Positions 17,537 to 29,370 of a stretch of DNA of 64,000 bases are shown here, one piece after another. The stretch spans positions 2,666,001-2,730,000 of the forward strand of contig OY979719.1 in assembly GCA_963855995.1 (NCBI GenBank), read 5' to 3'. The notes beneath the pieces are model-generated. The model had not been told where the DNA came from. It saw only the letters and a list, made by a program, of their open reading frames with translations, and ran no database searches. The stretch comes from Muricea muricata. Lineage: Eukaryota; Cnidaria; Anthozoa; Malacalcyonacea; Plexauridae. Position numbers and translations under genes: made by a program. Within the stretch, counting starts at the first letter, position 1; each line of letters begins with the position of its first letter.

Positions 17537-20500
17537 ACACTTTTAGCTGTAGGTGAAGATTATTACTCTGCTATGGGGCTATAGAGTTTACAAAATCCTG
17601 TAAAGTTTTGAAAACTGCAGATGAACATTATGCCTAAATCACAGGAATCCCATCTCTGCTTGCCTTTGCTCAACCCTCCCCCCCCCCCCCCCCTTCCCCT
17701 TCAAATTACACTCTGCAGTCAATCTGATCATTTTATAAATTATTAATATAAAGCAAAGCCTAACATAACTCATCTGGCAACTGCTCCTGGATATTTATTT
17801 TTCATTTGACTTCAGTTCTCAAGCCAGAAATTGTGGAACTACTTCTTTTGGAGTATGGAATTACTGCAAAATTCCTTGATGAAACCTTTGACATATCACG
17901 AAGGTAACTTGTTATCTGTCTCTGTTCTATTACCAAATTTTGCAATGAAATATCTTGCTGAACCATAAGTTGTTCAATTTTTAGACAACCTTGCGAAAAT
18001 CTGAGCATTTTAAAACCCCGTGCACCTGTTGTGACGATAATGGGTCATGTTGACCATGGGAAAACAACCTTGTTAGACACTTTAAGAAAGACGTCAGTTG
18101 CAGCAACTGAGGCTGGGGGAATAACTCAGCATATTGGTGCATTTTCAGGTTAGCTTTTTGCATGTTTTAAGTTAACATCATATTGTCCTAGGTAAAATAG
18201 AAAGGAAAAGATATGATCACTCGAAAAATCACACAAATCACTGAATAGTGAATAGTTCTTCTTCCATTGAAAAAGTCATACTTAGCCACTCAAACACATT
18301 TTGAGAAGTTTCCAGAGTTTCATTTTCCTGTTGTATCTGTGGGTCAACAATTTTGGTAACTTGATGTGATGATTTGACCCATGAATACCAATGACTGAAC
18401 AGGTCTTTTTCATTAAAAAAGTAATTTTAAACTGATCTAAGTATTCTTAAAGAATCTTGCATGAGTATTTCTTCCATAGAGATCACATATATGTAATTTG
18501 AGACTTTGCATGGTGAATTATATTATTTTATATAAGAAATTTGTGGAACACCATGTAATTAAATTTATTTTATTGAAAATATCTAAGCTTTCGGCCCATT
18601 TGACTCAGGCCATCGTCAAATGGGCCGAAAGCTTAGATATTTTCAATAAAATAAATTTAATTACATGGTGTTCCACAAATTTCTTATATAAAATATTCTT
18701 AAAGAAGTTTCCAAAATTTCATGTTTGGACAATAGTACATAATTTACCATATCTCAGTTCAACCTACCCGTTAGTCTTGCTAGAGTCATCCAGATAGAAA
18801 TGTTGCTGCTCGTTCACTAGTTAATTTCTTTTCAATTCTGCATTACAGTGCGCGTAGGAAATGAATCAAGCATTACTTTTATCGATACGCCTGGACACGC
18901 TGCGTTTGAGGCGATGCGGGCACGTGGCGCGCACGTGACAGACGTGATCGTGTTGGTTGTCGCGGCAGATGATGGCGTGATGCCTCAGACAATCGAGTGT
19001 ATCAATCATGCCAGTAATGCAAATAGTGAGTATTTGTTTCCACCCATTATACCCACGCAAGTTCCTTTTCAAAATCTGCCAGATGTTTAATACAATTTTA
19101 GAATGATGATGAATTAAAAGCATGAGAAAGTAACATAGTCTATCCTTCATTTAACTGGAGGCCTGGTCTGCAATCTTGCAAAATGAGTTGCTATAATAGC
19201 ACAATGCTTATTTCATTCTTTTGCAGTCCCAGTAATTGTTGCGATCAATAAAATTGACAGGCCAAAAGTAAACCTGGTAAGTTTGGAAGAATTTGTGTCA
19301 CGTACGAAGATTTCAAAATAGAATTGTCTTTACAATGTATCTCATTCTCGGCTCTACATTTTTGTCGTTTTCCATTTTTTAAGCCTAAAGTAAAAGATCA
19401 ACTACTCAGTCATGGTCTTCAACTGGAAGAGTTCGGAGGAGACGTTCAAGCTGTGGAGATTTCTGCTTTGAGTGTAAGTCAAGTCAGACTTGGACCCCGT
19501 TCACATTATACCGGCAGATTTTGAAAACGATACGAAACTCTTACGTTTACGTATTGTTCAGCACCCAATTTTTTTTCCTTGCATTAAGTAAAGTAAAAAG
19601 TAACATCTCAATTTTTAATGCAAATCAAAGTACTGACTGAAAATCTTACTGATGTCAGTAAAGTATTGGTAAACCGGAGGTAGCAGGCCTGCTTAACCTA
19701 TAGCCTGGCTGCCTGGCTGCATGAGTCAAGCACATTCTCACTAGTCTGCTCCCCGCTAACTTCGCTTGGAGGATAACTTAAAACTTTTGTACTTCGCCAA
19801 AGTATGACAAATGTAACAAAGTGAAAAAGTTCTTTGTACACAAAACTCGTAAAAAAGTTCTTCGAACAAAACTCGTACTTCGTTACAAGTAGATACTGAA
19901 ATTTTTTTACTTCAGGGCCTTTGATAAAGTAGCGAAGTAGATTTTCTTCGTTACTGTCTAACACTGCCTTTAGAGACTTTACTACTTGTACCTAACGGGT
20001 TGAAAACTGTGAAACCGTAACGCTATAAAGTACCGGTGTCGGTGACAGAATCGTGTGAACAGTTTCCGTCCGGCAGAGTAAAGTGTATTTATTATATGGT
20101 TATGGGTGTTTCACCGTAAACTAAAACACTCGTATTTTCCAAATTTTCACTGGTGAAGATATGAAAAAATATGTAACGCGTGAAAAACGCGTGTGTTTTC
20201 CCGCGGGATTTATATGTTCTTTGTTCGCTTGTTTCGACTTCTGACCATTATATATTGTTTTCACCACTCGAAAATAATATTCATATCTTCATGCCACCGT
20301 GTAATATCCTCTATATCATTCTGTTCTTAGGGTTTGAATGTGGAGCATTTGACAGAAGCAATAACAGCTCACGCCGAGATTGCTGATTTACGAGCTGACT
20401 ACACAGGAATGGCTGAAGGAATTATATTGGAATCAAAAATAGAAAAAGGAAGAGGGTAAGCCTGGGTAATTTCGCTCAGCTTGGGAAAATATTTGCTTGA

Positions 20501-23500
20501 TTATAGCGTTCTGGCACGCGTGTTGTGTAATATGTTGTTTCTACATAGAGCAACCGCGACTGTTCTTGTTCAAAGAGGTGTTTTAAAGAAAGGATCAGTA
20601 GTTGTAGCTGGCTCGTGTCCTGGAAAGGTAATATCTAGTTTCATGCTTTTTATACTTGTGTTAGGCAGTACTTGTGCACTTAAAATGTCATATTCGAATA
20701 CACATAGATTAGAAGTCAAAACTAAGTTTTTGTAGAACAGCCTAATTGTATTTATTATATAGCAGACAGTAGGATGATGACAGCAGACGGTAATAATTTC
20801 ATGTTCTTAGAACGCGAAATTAACTCTTAATCCAAGCCCTGAATCTAATCAAATATTTAAATCTTGGTTAGGGTTGAGCTTGGGGTTTAGGGTTTGGATT
20901 AAGATTTATATATTTGCCATACTGAGAACACGAAATTATTACCCTAAAAATACACGGCGATATATTTTGCATATCTTCACTAGTGAAGATATCGATCACA
21001 TGATCTTTTCCCGCCAATAATTTTGTGTTTTCAAAATGGCGACGGGCGAACCAATTTTCATCTTACTTCGTTCTTTGTTTATTCAAGGTTCGTCAAATGC
21101 TAGACGACAATGGCAAGACTGTAGTCAACGCTGTTCCTTCTACGCCAGTGCAAGTTACAGGTTGGAAAGATTTACCTGAAGCTGGAGAAATAATACTCGA
21201 AGTCGAGTCTGAAGTAAGAGACATCAACGTTTTTGGCTAGCAACTAAATTGGGCCTGTTATTATAAAAACTTACAATACATATATCTTATTGAATGGTTT
21301 GACATATAATCCGGCCGAGTATTTTACGAGTTTCGAACGTATTTTTCCGAGCCCTAAAAGGGTGAGGAAAAATGCGAGAAACGAGTAAAATGCTCGGCCT
21401 GATTGTATGTGAAACCATTCAATGGGATTTTTATTATATGACATACCTGAAAAAGAACTTTTCTTTCGTTTTTCGGAGGATTTGCATGTATGTGGGCTTG
21501 TAAGCGGCAAATTATTTCAAGTGAAATGAGAACAACAATAAAACAAATTGCGAGTTGCATACTAAATAAGGAAAAACCGTTTACACTGACATCATCATTC
21601 TTTAATCTGATTCGATAAAATATTACAAATACAAAAATTTGTCAATCAAGTTTTACATTTTTCATTTTGACTGCAAAAACTCGGATTTTTGCTTCGTCTA
21701 TACCAGAAAAGCCGGTATATCACGACTAAATGGAAACTAAGCTTAACTGTATAAAAACACGTAAACCATTTTTTTTTCATCTTAAATTGTAAACAACTGT
21801 AACTTCTAGAATATTGCAAATAAAGCGGTGAATTATCGTAAGAACAAACAACAAAATTTGAGGACTTATGGACCCATCCTGTCAGATGCTAATGATCTGC
21901 AAGTTGTGATGAAGAATTTCACCAAGTCTTACGACCCTACGGACAAGCTAGATATTGTTATTAAAGGTAAAGTTTTATTTTAGAGAACGTAAGAAGAGCG
22001 AAAGGACTTCGTTGTTCAGTCAGTATTTTAAACTGACTAATTTTAAACTTATTTGGCAACTTTAAAACAGTATTGTTTGCTAAATAGATGTGGATTACAT
22101 AATAGATGTTGTCAGCCTGTTAATTACTCACCGGTTGAAGATTTCTGATTAGTTTACTTGTTCACACCATCAAATTTAACTTGGTCGTTGTATTGAGAAT
22201 TGACCACTCGTTGGGAATACTCTTTGAACTACAAATTATGCATAGCATGGTCGGCATCCGTCGTTCTTAAAATCTGAAACTCCTCATAGTCTGTCCGTGA
22301 ATCTGGGGAAATGACCTAATTTTGTTTATCTAGCTGACGTAAACGGTTCTCTCGAAGCTATCTTGGACGCAATAAAAACGTACAAAGCAGAAAAGCCAAA
22401 GTTGTCTGTGGTCTCGTCTGGTGTGGGGCCAGTTACGGAAAATGATATCCGAGTGCTTGAGCCGTTTAAAGGTAGCGTATTTAGTCCACACAGCAAAGGA
22501 ATTGAGCCTGCAATATGGGAGCCTGGGTTGAATTAAACAATGTCTCGTACTAACGTTGCCAGTGTAGGTAGTGAAGTTAATGGTACGCGAAAGGCATAGC
22601 CTTTCATTACCTGAAACGATGAAGTGAAAGCTAAGAAAGCTCTTCGTTCTCCATGCTAATTTTCTTGAACAATGTTTTGCTGACCATATTGTTGATAACT
22701 TTTGTTGAGTGTAACAATGCTGAACACTGTCGGACAATGTGGACCACTCCAAACTAAAGACAATAGGTAGTACAGTACGATGCACCATCTCCAAAAATGG
22801 AAACCATTTCTAAGCAAACTAGTTAGTTTAATAGATCTTCTTTGTTAGGTTTGCTGTTTTGTTTCAACGTTGGCGTGTCGAAAGATCTTCAGAAGTTGGC
22901 ACAACAGTTGGATGTCAGGATACATACTGGAAAAGTTATATATCGCTTATTACATACTCTAAAGGTACTATCTCTTCCCACTTTATACTGAAAAACATTT
23001 GAGCCAATTGACAATGATTCAGAGATAGATCACAGTCCCTTCTGCACAATCTGTTCAATTGTTCAAATTTCGCATCTTTCGAAATATTTTTGAATAAACT
23101 CTGGCTTATATATACTTCTGAGCAAAGCGAACCATGCGAACAATGTCAGGTATTGAGGTACAAAATCATATTTTACAAATATGGAACTTACTTCAAAGTG
23201 TAACTGTAACTCCTCTTTAAAGGGAAATGGCAACAAAAATTTTTATCGTCTTATTTGAAAGAGACTCCAAAACAATATATAGAAGTCTATTACAGAATTT
23301 GTATATCTGCCTTATTTGGTGTGATATTTTGACTTGAAATCTTTAGTTGTCTGCCATCTTGGATATTTGTAGATATGCATGATACGTCACAACTGGCGTG
23401 TAGCGTGACGCAATTATTTTTTTCTTATGACACAATGATTAATCTTCTCCATTAACCCGATTAACCACACACATGGTAAGTGTTTCGGATTTCAGCACGG

Positions 23501-24645
23501 ACTGAAAAGGTTTCACAAATATTTTATTGGTGGTAAGTATTTAGGAGAAGCTTTGCATGGCTTATCCCTGTTGTGACGTCACCAAAACATTGTTAATGAG
23601 GTTAAAAATTAATCCAAGATGGCGGACAGTTCGATTATTCATGTGACAATATCTCCCAAAGTAAAACAGATATAACAATTGTGTAAAAGACTTCTATATA
23701 TTATTTTTAGAGTGTTATTCAAATGACGCAATAAAAATTTTGGTTGCTATTTCCCTTTAAGTACGTTTACCCAAAGTAGATGATGTTCTAAACTGACTTT
23801 GTCTATTATATAGATGGACTAGTTCGCGCATGTAATCACGTATCATAATAATTATTATACACGCACTAGAACACTGACTGAAGCCTATCTCGTTAAGGCT
23901 GTATGGTCGTTGCAATCGGTAAAAATACTTGTTACATCTGTAGCATTAGAATACATGATAACAGAAATGACTGTATCTTTTAGGAGGAGATGTCAGCCAA
24001 GCTACCCTTGCTTCGTGAAGATATTCATGTTGGTGAAGCAACTATATTGAAAGTATTTCATCTGAGCGGTAAGAGAAAAGCTTCTGTCGCTGGTTGTCGA
24101 GTAAAACAGGGACAATTACGAAGAAAAGAAACATATCGTGTCTATAGGAATAATAAAGTCATATTTGAAGGTGAGAATCTGTCGTAGCTAAATTATATTG
24201 ATGTTAAAACTACTTCATTCAGTTGGAGGTAAACCATATGACATGATAACATATGACGATAGTCAGGCAGGAACCGAACATACGCATTCAGTTTGCCAAG
24301 ACGTAGGCTCGACGCCCACATCATAACGGAAGAACTGCAGTTGATTAATTCATGAACGTTTCTTTTCTTGTATTGTGCTTGTGTATAATTTCCACGTGCA
24401 CGTGTTTACCTTGTAGAATTTATTTTATTTTGTGTATGAGAAATAGGACAGTTTGGAATTCTTTGTTTTGTGAAGGTCAACTGTCAAGTATGAAGCGAGG
24501 CAACGACGATGCAGATGTGGCAAAGAAAGAAACCGAGTGTGGCTTGTGCTTTGAAAATTTTCACGACCTGAAAGAGGGGGATAGAGTGGAATGTTTTAGC
24601 AAGACTTTTAACAAACAAGAAGTAGAATGGAAATGGAATTTCTAA
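16745..24645 (+). CDS. MTIF2: Mitochondrial translation initiation factor 2
   Basis: Sixteen exons: 16745-16882, 17061-17136, 17395-17454, 17816-17903, 17985-18148, 18849-19025, 19227-19276, 19384-19473, 20331-20455, 20549-20627, 21088-21213, 21810-21966, 22334-22471, 22849-22964, 23984-24170, 24476-24645. Total 1941 nt, 646 residues (human about 727). The ATG at 16745 was chosen because it gives an Arg/Ser-rich, acid-poor mitochondrial presequence ([20 protein letters not shown]) spliced in phase to the IF2 N-domain. The GTPase motifs are complete: G1 GHVDHGKT (141-148), G3 DTPGH (188-192) and G4 NKID (242-245). Domains II, III and IV follow; the C2 domain includes the AKLPLLRED and [16 protein letters not shown] segments. 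The factor brings fMet-tRNA to the mitochondrial small ribosomal subunit. Introns hold two long foldbacks (18530-18692, 21289-21423) and a family-A repeat. Confidence 0.96.
17504..17540. repeat. Poly(C) tract followed by (CA)n
   Basis: About 18 consecutive C then about ten CA units in an MTIF2 intron. A second poly(C) run of about 17 lies near 17676-17692. Confidence 0.85.
18530..18692. repeat. Near-perfect long foldback, ~75-bp arms
   Basis: The left arm (from TATATAAGAAATTTGTGGAA) is repeated in reverse complement on the right, with only a few bases of loop. The apex reads ATTTGACTCAGGCCATCGTC and then an ATGGGCCGAAAGCTT segment. On the minus strand this is GATGGCC, a short loop, then GGGCCGAAAGC. 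It lies in the MTIF2 intron before the G3 exon. An RNA copy would form a very stable hairpin. Confidence 0.9.
20975..21000. repeat. Palindrome ATATCTTCACTAGTGAAGATAT
   Basis: A perfect ~22-bp palindrome in an MTIF2 intron, centred on ACTAGT. A related half-site (TTTCACTGGTGAAGATATGA) is present near 20145-20165, so this is probably the end of an interspersed repeat. Confidence 0.55.
21289..21423. repeat. Foldback repeat, ~60-bp arms
   Basis: ATTGAATGGTTT at the left is matched by AAACCATTCAAT at the right. The arms continue inward (CGGCCGAGTATTTTACGAGTTTC against GAAACGAGTAAAATGCTCGGCC) with some mismatches. It lies in an MTIF2 intron. Confidence 0.85.
23219..23760. repeat. Foldback MITE-like repeat, family A, copy 2
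   Basis: The ends are inverted: AAAGGGAAATGGCAACAAAAA at the left and TTGGTTGCTATTTCCCTTT at the right. Inner segments CAATATATAGAAG, GCCATCTTGGAT and TCCAAGATGGCGGAC are themselves inverted or shared with copy 1 (2374-2655). It is longer than copy 1 because of an insert around a TGACGTCACC motif. It lies in the last-but-two MTIF2 intron. Confidence 0.8.
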
Positions 24646-26273
24646 ATGAATGATTTAAATCGGGACATTCAAAGGTATGAGTAATAATCAGTTGTTTCAG
24701 TTAGACATGTTCTTTCTGGGGAGTGTCGGGGCTAGCTAAATATAGCTCAACAGTTTTGGGTAATGAGGTATCTCTCATTCCGTGTCACGTAGTGTTTTTG
24801 CCCTCTTGCTCTGAATGCGTGCACGCCTATATGTGCTGTGCTAATATACTTCATTCGGTCTCATAATGTTTTTGGAGTAAAATATGATATGCATGGTTTC
24901 AACAACTTTCTTATTATTTGTATCTTTAATTATAAGATGACTTTAATTATGAATAATAATGATAATTTATTTGTACTCTAGCTGTTATACACAATTAGCA
25001 CAAAAGGTGCCAGTTTGACCGAGTATCTAATTTCTAAATATCTACAATCTAAATATGTGAATTTACGAGTACGTTTCTTAAATACTACAATATTCTTTAC
25101 CGCTTTTATATCATCCAGTAGACCGTTCCATATTTTTAGTCAATACTTTATTTTCGGAATTTAGATTTGTTTGTTTATATATCGTGACATACTCGCAATC
25201 GTATATCAATCCACAGATTCACTTACAATTTCACGACACGCAAATCTAAATGCGTCACGCATTCGATCTTCGTTTTTTATTATCAATTCGATTGATATAT
25301 TATTAAACTACAATGACGTAAGAACGCCCGTCAGGAAGTAATTTGATTGGCGCGACATTTTCCCCGAGGTTTATTGATTAACTGGTCGGATAGGGTATTC
25401 CAGTTGCATATTTTATGACTGTATTATTGGGTGTCATAACCACAATTCAGATTGTCCTTTAAAACTTAACAATTTTGGTAGGATACGAGAATGTGCATTA
25501 GTTAATCGGGGTTTAGTTGCACACGTACTTACTACTCTACGTTGTCAGTTGTCTCACACCTATCCTTTGTACTAACGTAGCTTTACGTAAATCTTACGCA
25601 ATTATATGTCTTAAATATTGATAAACTAAATGCATGATAGCTCAAATGTCTGTACACTGCAGCTAACGTCAGTAATAGCTTTATCATTTTTTAAATTTCC
25701 ATCGAAGTTATCTTCATGATTGTGAATGGTAAATTGCAATTTATACATTGTCTTGCTATTTATAACGGTGGACTGCTAATTCATTTTGAACTTTTTATTT
25801 ACATTACTTCACTTGTGTATGCATTTCGGATATTGGAAGACGGAAAATTCTAATATTTGCCCAGATTAGTGTCAGTGCCTGATTTGTATGCGCGTGGTCA
25901 GTACAGACGCGTTCTGCACCAACACCTTTGACGCAATGAGCTAAAGCACTAATGTCAGTATTGGGAGCTAATCTTTTTTTTTTTTGCCTTGCCAACTGTC
26001 AAAATATCTGCTTTGTCCTAGTGACTGTCAACAACATTATGCGACATGTTTGTTCACCTGGTCACGAACTTGCCTGACTATAAACTGAGACACGTGCGAA
26101 CGGCTTAAAAATATAAGCAAAACAAATCAGTGTCTGCAAATTGAATTTATATTTAAATATAACGTGACCATAATGCTATAAAAGAGTTTCATGCTAGCAC
26201 GTATCTCCTTAATAGCCTTGCTACATGATACAAACGCCTACACATATTATGTACACTTATTTTGTAGGTCTTT
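24646..26273. other. Intergenic region after MTIF2
   Basis: AT-rich sequence with only short chance frames. No convincing poly(A) signal close to the MTIF2 stop was identified. Confidence 0.5.
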
Positions 26274-26643
26274 TAGGGCCTGCTTACATGGAGGCAGGGT
26301 GACCCGAGAAGAAGGGTGACCCTACCAAGCGAGTTACTCTACTACAATATGTTATTGAATGTCAAACAAACAAGGATGGTCACAACACTGAAATGAAACA
26401 ACTAAATAAGCCAGACACAGTGTCAGACAGCTTACCACAAGAACTTCGTGTGTCAATGCCATTTTTTCAAATGAACGGCAGTGCGACCATGTTGAGATAG
26501 GATGACGGCCTACATTACAACATGGCCTTAATAGTAGGGTCACCCTATCTCATGTAAACAGTAAACGCTATCTTTTTTTCTGACCCGTTTGCTAGGGTAA
26601 CCCTTCTACTAGGGTCACACTATCTTCATGTAAACAGGTCCTT
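26274..26643. repeat. Foldback MITE-like repeat
   Basis: The left end GGGCCTGCTTACATGGAGGC with AGGGTGACCC is matched in reverse by AGGGTCACACTATCTTCATG and TGTAAACAGGTCC at the right. Internal GGGTGACCC/GGGTCACCC motifs recur several times. It is non-coding and lies ~650 bp upstream of the CUB receptor gene. Confidence 0.65.
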
Positions 26644-27294
26644 CAGTCTCTGCGCAATTTAAAGTATCTCAAGTTACTTTGTTCAAAAGAAAACTCAAGG
26701 AACGATCTGGTAATAGTTCTTGTCTGAAATTTTTTTAACTAACTTCAACTTAATTCTAAATCGGTGTATCTATTTCCTTAAACGCTGCAACGGAACAAAA
26801 TTTTTCAAATTTTGAAGAAAAAAATAAAAAAGGCTTTGTTGCCTGTAGAAACTGGCACAATCGACGTCTTCCGCTTTCGATGAATAATTTGCTGAAAAGG
26901 ATAAGAAGAACCAGTGTTTGTTTTAAGCTTTTTGCCTTCTTGGTGGCTCAGAAGTATAAACATAAACAGATGTGAATAGAGCTAACGAGTTTAGCAGCCG
27001 CAAAGGATATGGAAAAGGCTGGTTAAATGAAATGCATTAATTAATTAAGGCGATATCGCACCCAATATATGTCATGTCTATACGACTGGCCACGATTACG
27101 TCATTACCGGTGTAACTTTCAGTAAACATTCTCAGCTTCCGGGCATTTATCCAAAGTTGTCTAAACGCTTCATACGAGAGGTAGTGCTTTATAGTTGCTT
27201 GAAAGCCGGCCGTCTTTGATGCGAAGAGTTCAGCAATAAAATTTTTTGAGAAGTTCTGATATCCGTAAAAGACTCGGGAGATTTGGGAAGGAAC

Positions 27295-29304
27295 ATGGCA
27301 AAGTTCAGAGAGATTTTGTCCACGATGTCGTGTTTGTTTTTGGCCCTTTTTTCAGCGTGTTCTGCGTTCAAGACCACTAGTTGTTCGCCCGACTCAATGG
27401 TTGATATACAGACAAAGCCTAAAGGAACGATAATTTTCCCCTTATCAACTGTGAACTACACGACTAAACTGTGTCAAGCTAGAATACGTTCTCCTTCGAG
27501 TGTTAAAACAAATCTAACTTTGATGAATTTGCGGCGGAAAGCAACTGGGGAACAATGCCAAGAAATGATCTACATTGATATCTGTACCGGAGGCGACTTT
27601 CTATGCAACCAGACTTCGCTGCGATTCTGTAAAAGTGTTGGCAGTTTTGAAAGCATCACACTAAGAACGACTATTTATATGACATACAGAGCCCAATTTA
27701 CAAACAAAATCGGCGAAAAGAGTACGGAAGACGCCGTTAGTGTACAATACAAAAGAATTGACAACACATGCAGACATGTGTTGAGAGAGCAAAGCGGTGT
27801 GTTTGAGACCTCCGGTTCCCCAGTTTACCCCCAAACCCGGGATTGTGAATGGGTAATCGAGTCAGCCAAAGGGAGAGAAATTTCCATCCAATTTGATATC
27901 TTAAACAGTGATTACCTGGATTGCCGTAACAACTTTATTGAGATTCGGGAAGGAGAGACCATCATTGCACCGGTATGGAAGAAAATTTGTGATCCATCAT
28001 CACAAGAAACAAAAATAATAAGATCCTTCTCCACTAAATTGTTGGTACGGATGAAGTCCTCCCGAATTGGTTTTAAAGCAACCTACGAGACTTGTAAAGT
28101 TGTGACAAAGTACACACAGTTTGATTTTAGTGCTCCTGAGACAAGCTGTCAAACTTGGAACTTGGTGGCAATGCAGGGACACATTCCAGCATTGTCATTT
28201 TCACAGTTTAACATACCAACTACAGATGGTGAGTCATGTTCGGAAAACTTTGTAGAAGTCTGGGACGGCCAGAAAACAACCACATACTGTGATGTTATGA
28301 AACCTCCGTCAATAATTACTTCTCAAGAGAGAAAATTGGTAGTTACTTATCACATGAAAAACTTTATTTTTGGCAATTTTCAAGCAAGTTTCATGTCGAT
28401 ACTACCGAGCAATTATAAAACAAGCTGTTTTGTTGATAATAAGGAACTTAGTTTTAAATGCGATGATGGAAAAAATATCCCTTGCTTATGGCAGTGCGAT
28501 GGTGCCATGCAATGCTCAGACAACAGTGACGAAAGTTCGTGTTCGGAAATGGAAGAACGGTGGCATAAACTTCAAATATTTGTGATTGTTATGGGGTCCA
28601 TCTGTGCATCCACTGTCATATTCTGTGTTGGCTTTATCTGTGTTAAAAAGTGTATTATTCATGATGTGCCTTTAACGAGACATGGCCGGCTTTCTAGTGC
28701 TAATGACCAATCACTACTGACCCCAAATGCCGACTTACCCAGTCCCCCACCTTGCTACTTCACAGAGAGGGAAGAAAACCCACCAGCTTCGGTTATTCGT
28801 GGAACATATTTCTTCGGCGACGAATTCTCCCAAAGTGGTATACACAGTGCGTCATTGTTTGGCATACCACCACCAAGGTATCGGTCAACCGAATCCCTTC
28901 ATCATTCTAGTACTGAACCCAGAAGTATATGGCAGAGGGGATTATCCAGTATTCCACTTGTAGCTGAAGACAATTCCAGCAATACTGGCATTATGTCGCT
29001 CCCGGAAGATGGACCCCCTGATTATGAAACCATCTCTGCTGACAAGGATGAGCAGATTGCAATCTCAGTTCACAATGATGAGGTTGAAAATGCTACATGT
29101 GCACAAGAAACCACCGGAAGAAGCTCATCAAATGAACATAGTGAAAATCAAAATAGTCGCATGAACACTGAAACAGCTATTGAACTTCAAGTTCAAACGG
29201 CTGTGCCGGAAACAGCCTTCCATACACAAGAGATTATTGCGGATATTCACAACATTGACATTGATATCGGTAAAACGAATGCCGGTGCTAGTTTAAACGT
29301 ATAA
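27295..29304 (+). CDS. Intronless CUB / LDL-A membrane receptor with three PPxY motifs
   Basis: A single exon of 669 residues from the ATG at 27295; a longer reading would need a TTG start. The signal peptide is near residues 8-25. Residues ~30-155 form a cysteine-containing extracellular region, possibly a divergent CUB. A clear CUB domain spans ~159-267 (CRHVLREQSGVFETSG and FIEIREG), and a weaker CUB ~268-370 (FVEVWDGQ). One canonical LDL-receptor class A repeat spans 378-416 with the calcium-binding CDGAMQCSDNSDESSC. The membrane span is ~427-450. The ~220-residue tail holds PPCY (485-488), PPRY (526-529) and PPDY (574-577), the class bound by WW domains of NEDD4-type ubiquitin ligases. 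The CUB-CUB-LDLA-TM order matches NETO and LRP12-like proteins, while the PPxY tail recalls LDLRAD3/PMEPA1. The ligand is unknown. Lack of introns suggests a retrocopy origin or secondary intron loss. Confidence 0.85.
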   Translation: MAKFREILSTMSCLFLALFSACSAFKTTSCSPDSMVDIQTKPKGTIIFPLSTVNYTTKLCQARIRSPSSVKTNLTLMNLRRKATGEQCQEMIYIDICTGGDFLCNQTSLRFCKSVGSFESITLRTTIYMTYRAQFTNKIGEKSTEDAVSVQYKRIDNTCRHVLREQSGVFETSGSPVYPQTRDCEWVIESAKGREISIQFDILNSDYLDCRNNFIEIREGETIIAPVWKKICDPSSQETKIIRSFSTKLLVRMKSSRIGFKATYETCKVVTKYTQFDFSAPETSCQTWNLVAMQGHIPALSFSQFNIPTTDGESCSENFVEVWDGQKTTTYCDVMKPPSIITSQERKLVVTYHMKNFIFGNFQASFMSILPSNYKTSCFVDNKELSFKCDDGKNIPCLWQCDGAMQCSDNSDESSCSEMEERWHKLQIFVIVMGSICASTVIFCVGFICVKKCIIHDVPLTRHGRLSSANDQSLLTPNADLPSPPPCYFTEREENPPASVIRGTYFFGDEFSQSGIHSASLFGIPPPRYRSTESLHHSSTEPRSIWQRGLSSIPLVAEDNSSNTGIMSLPEDGPPDYETISADKDEQIAISVHNDEVENATCAQETTGRSSSNEHSENQNSRMNTETAIELQVQTAVPETAFHTQEIIADIHNIDIDIGKTNAGASLNV

Positions 29305-29364
29305 ACATAAACACTAAACTGGCACAGAGCAGTTTAATATCATACCAAATTCTCATGACTGACA

Positions 29365-29370
29365 AATAAA
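29365..29370 (+). promoter_or_regulatory. Poly(A) signal of the CUB receptor gene
   Basis: AATAAA lies 61 bases after the stop codon on the sense strand. Confidence 0.5.

Noticed and set aside
22330..22794. 154-codon minus-strand frame
   Set aside because: Overlaps an MTIF2 exon in antisense; no recognisable domain.
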